Positions 12,061 through 20,834 are shown, counted from the stretch's first letter. The stretch is DNA of 64,000 nt from Urechis unicinctus (GCA_034190875.2 CM067356.1:50403763-50467762), one strand, 5' to 3'. Notes: generated from the sequence alone by a model not told the origin. Numbers and translations are program-made.

Positions 12061-13360
12061 AGAGGTTATGAGAGGCACCGAATAAAAGTAGTGCTGTGCG
12101 ATTAAGGTTATCAACATGTAAAGAACATAACTTGTTTCAAGCTGTCGTAGTTGTAGCATTGACTTTGCGGGTGTGTACAATTACCTTACTTCAGTAACCC
12201 GTCGCTTCACACCTTTGCTATCTGTTTCAGAATAGTACACATCAAGCTGTACGCAAATATTATGGAAATAATATAAAATTGTCCTGGTGTCACTTGATGG
12301 CGATGATACTATATGAATGACTCTGGTTCAATAGAAAATGATCTGGCGTGTCTGTAAGCCCAATTAGTTTGTTGAAAGATTGCAGGGCGGATAAGAGAGC
12401 ATTTATGAGCTCTGTATGGCATTCATCCATTGAACCAGACCCGGACTGCCACGTCATGTCGGCAGCAAAGATGCGCTATATATTCATGTTGGTCTAATGT
12501 TGCACTGCTTACGCTGTAAATTACATATAATATGGCAGAATTTTGTTTAAAATATTGATTAAGATCTCGACGGCTATGATGGTGACACTAATAGCTTGCA
12601 ACAAATGACACTCGTGTCAGGCAAAGCATATGCATTAATGAGATATCGGCATGAGAGAAACACCCATCACCTCTGATAATATTTTACAATGGAGAGTCAT
12701 GAAACCACGCAAATAATGAATCTTCAGCAAGGCCGACAAGATAATAAGCTTAACAAAATCTGTCATCATTTATTCGTGCTGATTGCCGAGGGATGAATGG
12801 AATGCGTTGGCTCTACCTTTGAGCCAAAGCATGATTTACTGGTCAATATCGCCAACAGCATAAAGGCGGAACAATGCGTTGAAAGTCTCAAATAATTATA
12901 TATGAGGGTGTGATAACTTTGCTAGTCCCCTCTCGACAGACAGATGACGGAATTTCCGAGGACGGATACGATTATGGAGCATACCTTACCAGTTCACATG
13001 TGGTATGACTTAGAGAAACCGCTGATTATTAAATGAACATCTTCTGACATACTGTAGTATGAATTTACATATTCTTCATCAGTTACATTGTGCAGCAGAC
13101 ACACTTTTGGGTCTTCTATTCATTTACGGCGTTTAACCGTTTATAAATTTATGGAATAACGTTTTGACAGGCAAATGAGCATCAGCCATATAGCTGATAT
13201 ACTTGCAGACACGTTACCAATATGGAAAAATCTAGATTTTTGGCGCTTGGAGCAACTGCATACTGTGTATTATGTATTATGCTGGCTCCTTCATTTTCCA
13301 AGTTCGGTTTAGGCCATCTCGAGTGTAATTGACCTACGAATGCGCAAATTATTGCATGGA
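12060..13360 (+). repeat. Module F, copy 1
   Basis: Aligns directly with 25,230-26,210. Shared words: CACCGAATAAAAGTAG, ATTGCAGGG, TATCGGCATGAGA, TGATTGCCGAG.GATGAATG, AAAGC.ATGATTTACT, ATATCGCCA.CAGCATAAA, GTGTGATAACTTTGCTAGTC-like text, and a final segment with ATTATTGCATG. A short hydrophobic ORF near 13,222 lines up in frame with one at 26,112-26,170. Confidence 0.75.
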
Positions 13361-13760
13361 GTTGTGTAATTTCATTTCAAATTTGCATGTTATTAGCAAC
13401 GAACTTAATACATGCTTCAATAAGGTTGGGGTCGACTTATTTCTGCACAATTAACGTATTTTAAAGTTACTCGTTTCTCTAGTTCACGTTGATAGAACAT
13501 AACGGTGTTTTACGGTTAGGATAGCGGTGAACAAAAATATATTGTGACGTACAATTGAGAATAATCAGGGGAAAAAGCCAACTGAGTTGTGGCTGTTACT
13601 AAATGCTTTCAGGAAAAAGGTATCAACATTAGAGGAAACATATTTGTAATCAACTTGTCATTATCAACTGCTTACTGAAACCTGGGTGGCCAGATTACTT
13701 CATGACATTTTATCGCAATAACCAGTCAGTCGTTTGTGAATACAGATACAGGCTGAGTAA
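13360..13760. other. Non-coding, unassigned
   Basis: No gene, RNA or clear repeat partner was seen in these 400 bases. Confidence 0.4.
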
Positions 13761-13762
13761 TG

Positions 13763-14046
13763 CCACACACTAACACAAACACTCACACACGCACTCTCTC
13801 TCTCTCACACACACACACTCACACACACACATACATACATACATACATACATACATACATACATACATACATACATACATACATACATACACATACATAC
13901 ATACATACATACATACATACATACATACATACATACATACATACATACATACATACATACATACATACATACATACATACATACATGCATGCATGCATAC
14001 ATACATACATATATACATACTTACATAAGCGCACATACATACACAC
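13763..14046. repeat. CA/CT tract followed by (ACAT)n microsatellite
   Basis: About 65 bases of CA and CT repeats lead into roughly 180 bases of ACAT tetranucleotides (from about 13,831), broken by a CACATA step near 13,890 and GCAT steps near 13,987. All overlapping open frames (HTYI or MYVC repeats) are artefacts of the tetranucleotide. Confidence 0.95.
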
Positions 14047-14249
14047 AAAGTCAGTCCTCGACACCCGTACATCACCATCGTTAATTGCCATATAACGCTA
14101 TAAGCACACAGGTGAGATTCGTAACCTGAGGGCTAAAGTTCGTAGTGTCCACTGGGATCGCGAAGGCAGTCAGTAGTAGCAGACATCACTGAGGCCATTC
14201 AATGCACAACACACAGACGCTGTGTCGTGCCTAATTAAGCTTATATTTA

Positions 14250-14560
14250 GCCTGTATTTATACCGACGGACATGACAGTTGAATATATCATTTTGTTCGT
14301 AAACTAATAATGCTGACGTCAAGCTTAGTTAAATGGTGATTGTTTTGCAAGCTGTGACATATACGACGTCTTTTGTAACAGCCGAACTGCTTTACCCATT
14401 CATGTCATTTTTGCAATCACATTTATCACTTGTCCAAAGATAATATTAGCAGTAATAGCGTTAATAGATTCGTTCAGTCCTTAAGGACTGCCTGCGAACA
14501 TTCTAAAAATGCTTGAGATAAACAAATGAGACTCACTTTTTTCTGTGATTTATCATATAG
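14250..14560 (+). repeat. Module B, copy 3 (left-extended)
   Basis: GCTGTGACATATACGACGTC, GTAACAGCCGAACTGCTTT, GCAATCACATTTATCACTT, AAAGATAATA and AGCGTTAATAGA. The left extension (GTGACAT.TA...CGTC) is shared with 26,505-26,520. It is followed at 14,839 by the small TCATTATTCAAGTCAT element. Confidence 0.7.
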
Positions 14561-14838
14561 TCCAACACCACCTCTTCCTTTCTATATAAACATTTATAGG
14601 CCCATTTTTACGATGGCCAACAAACAACTTAACCTAAGTTAATGGTCTCTTGGTGGAATTAAAAAAACCAGGCGATTCCAAGAATCATAAATATTTTTGT
14701 GGTATCAAAAACACACTCTCGATCGATTTATTCGGCAGCAAAATGCTGATAGTGGCATATGTAGTACACATTATGGCAGATGATTATCTGTCCATCAAGA
14801 TAGCGGCTTCATCGAGTGTGCCTTTATTGGTCTTTTAG

Positions 14839-14900
14839 CATCATTATTCAAGTCATATATAGATCACCCACACGACGAGGCACACTCTCTAGAGGTAAAA
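14839..14900 (+). repeat. Small module with TCATTATTC core, copy 1
   Basis: ATCATTATTCAAGTCAT, then ATAGATCACCCACACGAC and CTCTAGAG. It recurs at about 22,036-22,110 and 29,233-29,310 (TCATTATTC, ATAGA.CATGCGCGCGAC / ATAGAACATCCACGCAAC, CTATAGAGACGA-like end). Confidence 0.6.
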
Positions 14901-15600
14901 CACGTTGCTTATATATAAATGCATCTGCATCATATTGAAAGTCACAAGTGCTTCATTTCGTGTTAAATATCGTGTGAGGCTGATATCACAGTGATTGTAT
15001 GACTCGGGATAATGGATATTTATCATCTGACATATCTCTCAGCCCAACGAATCCAATTACAAAACACAATAATGCAGATTTTTTAAATAGTCGGACTTGG
15101 TTAAGCAAGGCATGCTGTACTGTTGGTTGTTTAATTTCACAAGTTGTTAAATCTACCACCAGAACGAGCACAGACAGTAACGTATCCCGAACGAATGATT
15201 AAGATAACTACGACGATGATGTCAACATTTTACGTGGGAGCAACCCACGGTACAAATCATTCCGAAACATCCACTCACCGTTGTTAGGACTAACATAAAC
15301 TGCTACTTCCTGGCTAAAGGTTATACAATGTCTGTTATGGCAAATGAAATCTCACCTAACTCCGAACAATATTTTTGTAATGAAAAGGCATGGGGTCCGG
15401 TTATGATGGATCGTACGTAAGGCTAATGCGGCAAATGATCATTGCAAACGCAATGAACAACTATTTATTTGCTAATCTGATTCACGAGGAATGAACGTTT
15501 GCTATTAAATGTAATATTTAAATGTTAGATACATTTGCTAACAGTTAATATGTTAGATTAAAGATCATAAACACAATTATTTTTTAAAGCGAAATTCGAA
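14900..15600. other. Non-coding, left flank of the gene-relic block
   Basis: AT-rich with no recognised gene. Base composition becomes more CpG-bearing from about 15,690. I could not define a target-site duplication at the border with the block. Confidence 0.4.
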
Positions 15601-15661
15601 AGAATAAACTTCAATAATGGTATTCATATCAATAGCGGTTACTTTGGAGCACCCTATTCCT

Positions 15662-15802
15662 TTAAAAAAGGATTTTAAAGTGTATGTTTTCGTCTTCCAC
15701 TCGTTGAACATCCCGCTCGGCAACGTTCGGAATTATTTGGCCCGTGACGTCACGTTCGCTGCTCTGCGCTCGCTGATCACGAATGTCAACAAGCTTCGCC
15801 AT
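15662..15802 (-). CDS. Small unrecognised ORF or first exon, 46 codons
   Basis: Reading minus from an ATG at 15,802 in good Kozak context (AAAACAATGGCG), the frame gives a 46-residue hydrophilic product beginning MAKLVDIRDQRAQSSE and ending HFKILF before TAA. CpG dinucleotides are frequent, unlike the surrounding DNA, and the frame runs across the CRE palindrome at 15,745. I see no family. It may be a first coding exon or chance coding inside a CpG-bearing promoter-like region. No convincing splice donor was found before the stop. Confidence 0.25.
   Translation of the reverse strand: MAKLVDIRDQRAQSSERDVTGQIIPNVAERDVQRVEDENIHFKILF
15745..15752. promoter_or_regulatory. CRE palindrome TGACGTCA, left side of block
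   Basis: It sits in CGTGACGTCACGTTCGCTGCTC. The same word with near-identical downstream bases (CGTGACGTCACGTTTGCGGC) occurs on the minus strand at 20,616-20,636, so the two face inward at the two ends of the block. A CRE/ATF-type site is a family-level guess from the motif only. Confidence 0.45.
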
Positions 15803-15921
15803 TGTTTTCGCTGCTCGTTGATGGTTTATGAAAAAGTCTTCACGGTTTGTTACACTCACAGTTTGGATTATGCCTTATTAACTTGGCTCGCCAAGTTATG
15901 TTGGTCAGTCGCGTTTGTCAC

Positions 15922-15947
15922 TATGTATGTATGTATGTATGTATGTA
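15922..15947. repeat. (TATG)n microsatellite
   Basis: Six TATG units inside a 133-codon chance ORF (15,617-16,018, plus) that I do not call. Confidence 0.9.
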
Positions 15948-16049
15948 AACATTTTTTTGATCCGCGATACAGATCGCAATTTTTGATATTTTCAATTTAT
16001 TTTTTCTTCAATCGCTAGGCATAATAAATGCGCAGAACCGAGAGGTTTT

Positions 16050-16095
16050 GTTTTGACCTTGACCTGAAACTAAGCTCAAGGTCATCGAATAAGTG
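16050..16095. repeat. TGACCTTGACCT / AAGGTCA inverted motif
   Basis: TTTTGACCTTGACCTGAAAC is followed by CTCAAGGTCATCG, giving facing half-sites of nuclear-receptor type. Repeats of this wording are common in bivalve genomes from memory; here it is only a hint about the host. Confidence 0.4.
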
Positions 16096-16119
16096 AAAAA
16101 CTAGTATGTCTAATAGCAC

Positions 16120-16425
16120 CGTTAATAATGGTCGGATTGTTACATAATTTACATCATCGTGTAGCTTATTCAAATTGCAAACTTTTTTAATGACATATGT
16201 GGCAATCGCACCGACGGTTTTCCCAAGCGCCTAAGGTCGAAAAATCGTGGTATCGCTCCAAATGGCAACTTACGTTTCATGAATATTTTGAGCGCCTATA
16301 AAACCGTCAATGCATGTCCAATAATAGCCAAAATTGGGTCACATGTACTCCATGACAGCTTAAGTCGGATCCATAGATTTCATGAATGTCGATGACGTCA
16401 CTTCCGGTCAGGAAAGCATCAAAGT
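16120..16425 (+). repeat. ~510 bp diverged direct repeat, unit 1
   Basis: It pairs with 16,638-16,928. Shared in order: ATGGTCGGATTGTTACAT / ATGGTCCGATCGTAACAA, AATTTACAT, CAAACTTT, TTGACATATG-like, ACGTCACTTCCGGT / GCGTCACTTCCGGT, and ATCAAAGTT. Neither unit is coding. Confidence 0.65.
16392..16407. promoter_or_regulatory. CRE plus ETS-like composite TGACGTCACTTCCGGT
   Basis: Read on the minus strand it is ACCGGAAGTGACGTCA, an ETS core joined to a CRE, a combination known from CpG promoters in animals. The second repeat unit has TGCGTCACTTCCGGT at about 16,892-16,906, with the CRE half changed and the ETS half intact. No transcript start can be placed. Confidence 0.4.
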
Positions 16426-16637
16426 TTTCAAAAAATGACACAAGTTCAATGCTCAATACGTCCATGCTTTAGAATAAAATTTCAATACAGTTAACATATT
16501 CTGAATGTGTAATATAATTACAAACTTTTTCTAAATATACTTAGTTGTAATAATGCATCGTGAAAAAAATCGTAGCAGGTCGAAAATTTCTGGTAGCAAA
16601 AAAAAATCTAAACTTATTAATTTCGCAATAGATTCAT

Positions 16638-16928
16638 CAATTATGGTCCGATCGTAACAAAATTTACATTTTCTGAAAGCTGATGGAATCACCAAACTTT
16701 CATTATTGACATATGCAATCAATATATTTGTCGTTTTCAAAGCGCGTTGAGTTTAAAAAACAAATTTCACTCAGTCAATTTTCGTCAAATTTTCGATTGC
16801 TAATAAAATCGTAAATATCAGTTCAATAGTCATAAAAATTAGCTCAGATGTTGATGTGCAAATCTAATCCGCAAATTTTATTGATATCGGTTGCGTCACT
16901 TCCGGTTTCGAACGAATCAAAGTTAAAA
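16638..16928 (+). repeat. ~510 bp diverged direct repeat, unit 2
   Basis: Second copy of the 16,120 unit, ending in GCGTCACTTCCGGT and AATCAAAGTT. The stretch from here to 17,360 has no recognised coding sequence and is the likely 5' region of the THAP relic. It is richer in GC than the flanks (for example around 17,160-17,290). Confidence 0.6.
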
Positions 16929-17365
16929 AGGGACTGAAATCAGAAGTTATAGCGTCGTTCGTCCGTCGTGAATGGTCGTATCGTGAATTTGTCTACACTC
17001 GAAGGAAGTTCATTCAATTCTGAACGTAGATGTAAAATTTTCTGCTCTAAATATCAGACAGTTCTCTCACAAAGTAAACTTGAAGTACATCGGGCATCAC
17101 TTCTCTCCACTGGATTGTTAACAACAGCAAGCCTCACGCACAGCACAAAGCAGCCGCTTATCCGCGGTCGGCTTGCAGGGCATGGCAAGTAGGTCATGCG
17201 GCCTTTTCGAGCTGAACAAAGAATGCGCTATTTCCACACTCGGCTCGCTGGGCGGGTCACGTATGGCAGGCCGTGGTACTGTTATCATTATCCAGGGGGG
17301 TGTCTTTTAATTGTTCAATATTGGAGTATGGTCAAAAGACTTCATAAGGTTCGCCAAGTTCCCCC

Positions 17366-17705
17366 ATGTTCCCATGGGCATCTCGTTGTTGTGTCGGTTG
17401 GGTGAAGAAACGACGAGAGGTCGGGTAAGAGTTTCTTTCGGTTCCCGAAAGACCGAAACATGCACAAGAATTGGATTGTAAAGGTGAAGAGGAAGGATTG
17501 GAAGCCGACCAAAACAACTGTCCTTTGCTCCGACCACTTTGAGAGAGATGCCTATGAAACGGACCTAGAGCTGCTCATAAGTCTGGGCTTTTCTAAACAA
17601 ACTAGGCTTCGCCAAGAAGCCATGCAAACGATTTTCAATATCATGGGTGTGAACCAGGATCGAGTAAGACGTCGAGGTGCCTTTGAGAAAAGACGATGTC
17701 AACAG
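17366..17705 (+). pseudogene. THAP relic exon 1 (zinc finger)
   Basis: ATG at 17,366 leads into RCCV at 17,384-17,395, the expected start of the finger. One surplus base near 17,396 shifts the frame, after which VG and a TGA at 17,403 occupy the place of the second Cys. The frame is then open from 17,406: RNDERSG, SFFRFPKD, NW, KPTKTTVLCSDHF, ELLISLGF, RLRQEA, TIF and FEKRRCQQ. It ends at CAG/GTAAGA (donor at 17,706), and the reading frame stops six bases inside the intron. The AVP signature after the finger is replaced by EAMQTIF. Confidence 0.8.
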
Positions 17706-17709
17706 GTAA

Positions 17710-18113
17710 GATAGCTAGGACCATTCAATTTTCATTCCCAGTCGTGGTTGTGCCTTTGTGTTTGATTGACAGCAAAATTTATTTCTTATATGAATAATCA
17801 TACGACCCAAATGACATGGCCGTGTTAAGGCTAAGGCATCACTGGTGAAGAAAGGCCCCATGGGCATGGCTCAATAACTGGTGTTTCAATGTGATCTCTA
17901 AATGCTTGCATGACATTGCCTGTTTATTGTTTATGGATTTTGATACACTACATACTGTGTTTAATTGGTCCATTTACATGAGGAGTACTACTGATGTCAT
18001 AGGACAAATTAGACAGTCTGTATATAGAAGTATATTGATATCTAGGTGATTTTGATCCCTATTTTGGGAAATATCATTGGTGTACAACTGGTGGACACTG
18101 AAACACATGGTGC
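17710..18113. other. Putative intron 1 of the THAP relic
   Basis: Non-coding sequence between GTAAGA at 17,706 and the acceptor ending 18,125. A 134-codon open frame on the minus strand (17,974-18,378) overlaps this intron and exon 2 antisense and has no family signal. Confidence 0.55.
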
Positions 18114-18125
18114 CTCTGTTTGTAG

Positions 18126-18325
18126 GTGCTGCATGAAATGTTAACTGGAGCTGAGATGCTTGATGCCTCCAGTGAAAGTGAAAACGAGATGACAGGTGTG
18201 CCTGAGATAGAGAGGCCAGCTCAACTGAACCAGTAGAGGGCTCCCACAAATGGTTTAGGAGTTCAAACATGTTTGCTTGTAAGTATATCGACATGGAAAG
18301 TGACGAGGATGATATGGATGAACAT
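18126..18325 (+). pseudogene. THAP relic exon 2 region (acidic linker)
   Basis: Acceptor CTCTGTTTGTAG at 18,114-18,125. Phase-0 joining to exon 1 gives VLHEMLTGAEMLDASSESEN and then a TAG at 18,234. A second acidic run, YIDMESDEDDMDEH, lies in another frame just before a strong donor CAT/GTAAGT at 18,326. A further possible donor CTT/GTAAGT is at 18,279. A frameshift or a lost intron between the two acidic runs is likely. Confidence 0.55.
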
Positions 18326-18440
18326 GTAAGTGATAGTTTACTTTGAAAATCCCTGTAAACAGTGGAATTGTATTGCATGCTTATAAAAATCAGTGCTCTC
18401 TCATAAGCCTAATAAAGCACCTACAACTTTGCTTTTATAG

Positions 18441-18609
18441 TGGCATTGAGCTAGAGGATGGCCCTGGTCGTGAACAGCAAACACCTTCTGAAAGACATTG
18501 GCAGATTATTTCCGTCTGAGCAGACATCCAGCTTAGAATCTTTCCACAAGGTGGTGATCTTCTTCGCGCCCAAGAGTGTACACTTTCCCTTTGTCACTAT
18601 GGAAGCAAT
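18441..18609 (+). pseudogene. THAP relic C-terminal exon 3
   Basis: Acceptor TTGCTTTTATAG before 18,441. In the coding frame there is a TAG at 18,452, then MALVVNSKHLLKDI, RLFPSEQTSSLESFHKVV and FFAPK, ending GCAAT/GTAATT (donor at 18,610). Joining to 18,785 restores MEAI-LLLAVLHFNEN without a gap. Confidence 0.75.
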
Positions 18610-18784
18610 GTAATTTAATTGAGCTTTGCTGTGACTGTAGTGTGGTATATATTGGAAATACCTGATGTAAAACATGGGTTTATGTTGGTGCTTATAAAGT
18701 TATGACATGCTGGTGTATTGTGAGCTCACATAGGCATGCCAGACCACCAGGCTATATCTGCTACTGTTGGTGCTTTACGTCCAG

Positions 18785-18921
18785 ATTACTCCTTGCAGTT
18801 TTGCATTTTAATGAAAACTCCAATAGAGCTCAGGCAGTCACTCAACAAGGCCAGGCACAATGGGGAGTGTCCTTTTCAAAGTCCAGACAGGGTGATCCAG
18901 TGGTGAAGCCTGTTTTGGTTG
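18785..18921 (+). pseudogene. THAP relic C-terminal exon 4
   Basis: Acceptor TTTACGTCCAG before 18,785. Encodes LLLAVLHFNENSNRAQAVTQ, then SFSKSRQGDPVVKPVLV, and ends GTTG/GTATAT. The split Gly/Asp codon is completed by AT at 19,123, giving VLV-DYVDNL. Confidence 0.75.
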
Positions 18922-19122
18922 GTATATATCACAGGATTTGTTGTTCAATATATGTAAATATGAGTTCAACAGTAATGTAATGCTGGCATTTATTAAGATA
19001 AATTTATTATGAGTCTCTGCCGTGCCCATAGGGTAATTATACTGGCACAAAAGACCAAACATTCCATTTAATGATTCGAAGACAATTTATTACTAATCTT
19101 TTATTAACTGGTTATGCTTCAG

Positions 19123-19325
19123 ATTATGTTGACAACCTCATTACTGAAGTGTTTGTGCTTCGTGAGAAATATCCCAGTTACAGACTGGCGAAAGTTCTTT
19201 CAGCGGAAAGGAGTGTTCCGCATCCTATTGCTGCTCAATTTGAAAAGCCAGCAAAGGACATCCTTGTGGGAGCACACCGATGCCGCTTCAATCATGCAAA
19301 CAAAATCTCCTCAGCTACTTTCTAG
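19123..19325 (+). pseudogene. THAP relic last coding exon
   Basis: Acceptor GTTATGCTTCAG before 19,123. Encodes YVDNLITEVFVLREKYPSYR, PHPIAAQFEKPAKD and HRCRFNHA, then ISSATF and TAG at 19,323. An AATAAA at 19,696 could serve as a poly(A) signal, but it lies inside the antisense P2X7-like exon and may be chance. Confidence 0.75.
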
Positions 19326-19612
19326 GTATCCTCTGTAAAGGCCCTCTGGGTCTGGGAATGTAGATCTTATTTTGTGTAAGACACATGATGGCAATACTTT
19401 TCTGTAATGTCTACCTAATCTGTGCCACATCCAGTAGATGAAACGGCGATAGGTCAAATATCTGAATAACCTGGAGCAAAAAAGAATTGATTATTTCTTA
19501 GGGAAATATGAAAATAATGTTTTTTTAGCTCTTTTTTTTTTGTCAACTATGTACTCCAGATATAAATGTATTGCTGGTTTTGCTGTTTGTTGTCATGTAG
19601 CACTGAACGTGA

Positions 19613-19929
19613 TTACCAAATGTATTGCACAACATGGACACTTGGGATACACATTGTCCATGTCAGGAAGTGGCTGTGTGTCTTATATGTGCTTCAATAA
19701 AGGCATAACTAACTCATTTGTGTTAACTTCATCCCCTATATGTCCATCTATATGTATGTACTCGAATTTCGATGCAAGCAGGACATAACAGTCCAAGCAG
19801 TTTGACTTGAACCCTGGATGTTCGGTCATTCATGGCCACTCTTCTATTGTTGCCAGAGTCTTCGGGTAATTTCGACAACAAACACATTCTCGCAATGTGG
19901 TCATCTGATCGCAGTTGTTACAGCTACAC
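19613..19929 (-). pseudogene. P2X7-like relic exon 2 (Cys-rich)
   Basis: Acceptor GCAATCTTTCAG on the minus strand, then G-TGT-AGC-TGT: C-S-C-N-N-C with a preceding split Trp codon. CVCC, HPGF and CLDCYVL follow. TGA replaces the Cys of the C-I-T-x-HPGF motif. After LLKHI a TAA appears in frame, and the next frame carries YKTHSHFLTW and IPSVHVVQYIW to a TAA at 19,615-19,613. Confidence 0.75.
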
Positions 19930-20323
19930 CTGAAAGATTGCCCAAATCAAGCTTTAGCCACTTTGAACTCCAAGTTAGATCATTCACATAACAAAAGCTG
20001 ACCCAGCAGTCCATGTTTGTCCATGATTCACAAATTCTTCTGAGCATTCTGACTTTATTTGTGAGCAAAAGAGTAGACTTAGTCTTTTAAATATACACTG
20101 ATGAGAGATATATTAACAGGACGTCAAAATTCTGAAAGGGTCCAGTTCACAGGCAGCCAAGTCAATTATGTATATTATCATACATGTCACTATCGCTCGT
20201 GGAACGCGCTGGGGGAATTTATTGACTTGGGTGTGTGGGCCAGATAGACTCCATTACACGGAATTGTTATTTCTACCGGTGCTAATCCATTTAGACTAAT
20301 AGAGACGAAAAATTTCTACCTAC

Positions 20324-20509
20324 CACACTTCCACTGGCCAGAAAGTCAAAGCGTCTGCATTCATTTTCCGAATCCGTTTCTGAGCTCCCAACATCATTAT
20401 CTGACTCGGTTGTTATTCGCAATCGTGTGGGCTCAAATAAATATCCACGGACATCATAAGTCCTCATTTCATCTAATGAGGCTTCATAATCTTCATCTGA
20501 TGACGACAT
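20324..20509 (-). pseudogene. P2X7-like relic exon 1
   Basis: ATG at 20,509 (ATATGTCGTCATC on the minus strand) opens a 62-codon acidic frame with the YLFEP motif and RFDFLASGSV before a donor GTG/GTAGGT at 20,323. The upstream TTG at 20,524 also keeps the frame open but ATG is the better start. The exon ends in phase 0, whereas exon 2 needs two bases to rebuild the Trp of WCSC, so a one-base shift inside this exon is likely. Confidence 0.7.
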
Positions 20510-20626
20510 ATTAATATATACCAATCAGTAGAAAGGAAAGTTGCAGGGAAAAAATCGCGGATCGTATAATTTTTCTCAGCTTCCGAAATACTGCCTTCGA
20601 ATTTGCTTTGGGACGAGCCGCAAACG

Positions 20627-20634
20627 TGACGTCA
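20627..20634. promoter_or_regulatory. CRE palindrome upstream of the P2X7-like relic
   Basis: TGACGTCA lies 118 bases upstream of the minus-strand ATG, in a GC- and CpG-richer stretch (20,590-20,720), as expected for a promoter. The minus-strand context GCGTGACGTCACGTTTGCGGC matches the site at 15,745 on the plus strand over about 20 bases. Confidence 0.5.
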
Positions 20635-20834
20635 CGCGTCCTGCCTCCTAGCGACCAACTGGTGCAAAATGGACTCTGGGAATTCAATCGGAATTAAACC
20701 CGAGCACCACATTCTCAGCGGATTTTTGTCCACAGTACTTGAGAGAATGTAAAATTATCTACCGTGGTCAGATTAAAAGATATTTTCCTACATTTTGAAA
20801 CATACAAATCGGATATGCCAAAAAACGTTAGTTT

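Larger units (their letters stand above)
17366..19325 (+). pseudogene. THAP-domain gene relic, at least five exons
   Basis: THAP domains are C2CH zinc fingers that bind DNA in transposases of the P-element group and in host regulators derived from them. This relic has the second half of the finger in exon 1 (SFFRFPKDRN, W, then LCSDHF with the C-x2-H pair) and KRR near the exon end. Exons at 18,441-18,609, 18,785-18,921 and 19,123-19,325 encode the family's C-terminal region: HLLKDIGRLFPSEQTSSLES, FAPK, LAVLHFNENSNRAQA, SFSKSRQG, YVDNLI, REKYPSY and AAQFEKP. These three exons join in frame using GT/AG borders. Breaks are a one-base frameshift near 17,396, TGA at 17,403, TAG at 18,234 and TAG at 18,452. 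The family's long central region is absent. It faces the P2X7-like relic. Assignment of the C-terminal pattern is from memory of invertebrate and fish proteins. Confidence 0.8.
19613..20509 (-). pseudogene. P2X7 intracellular-domain-like gene relic
   Basis: The P2X7 C-terminal 'ballast' is a Cys-rich zinc-binding domain. Many invertebrates carry stand-alone proteins of this type with an acidic FEP N-terminus. On the minus strand, exon 1 gives MSSSDEDYEASLDEM, GYLFEP and acidic SSETDSENE. Exon 2 gives CSCNNCDQMTTLRECVCC, then TGA, then MTEHPGF, NCLDCYVLLAS, and after a frameshift IPSVHVVQYIW, matching the family order WCxCGxC, xCC, C-I-T-x-HPGF, CL, IPSCVVxxIR. Breaks are TGA (19,846 region) at the conserved Cys, TAA at 19,685-19,683 with a +1 shift, and a phase mismatch between exons 1 and 2. 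Its last exon lies convergent to, and within the possible 3' end of, the THAP relic. Family recall is from memory; a database search was not possible. Confidence 0.75.

Noticed and set aside
13760..14095. 100- to 111-codon frames of HTYI or MYVC repeats on both strands
   Set aside because: Translation of an (ACAT)n microsatellite; open in several frames on both strands, as expected for a tetranucleotide repeat.
15617..16018. 133-codon plus-strand frame
   Set aside because: It includes a (TATG)n run, starts in AT-rich DNA and resembles nothing; the minus-strand Kozak ORF overlaps it and is the better of two weak candidates.
17974..18378. 134-codon minus-strand frame
   Set aside because: It lies antisense to intron 1 and exon 2 of the THAP relic, has no recognised domain, and the plus strand explains the region.
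19696..19701. AATAAA as a firm poly(A) signal for the THAP relic
   Set aside because: The position falls inside the antisense P2X7-like exon, and AATAAA is frequent in AT-rich DNA.
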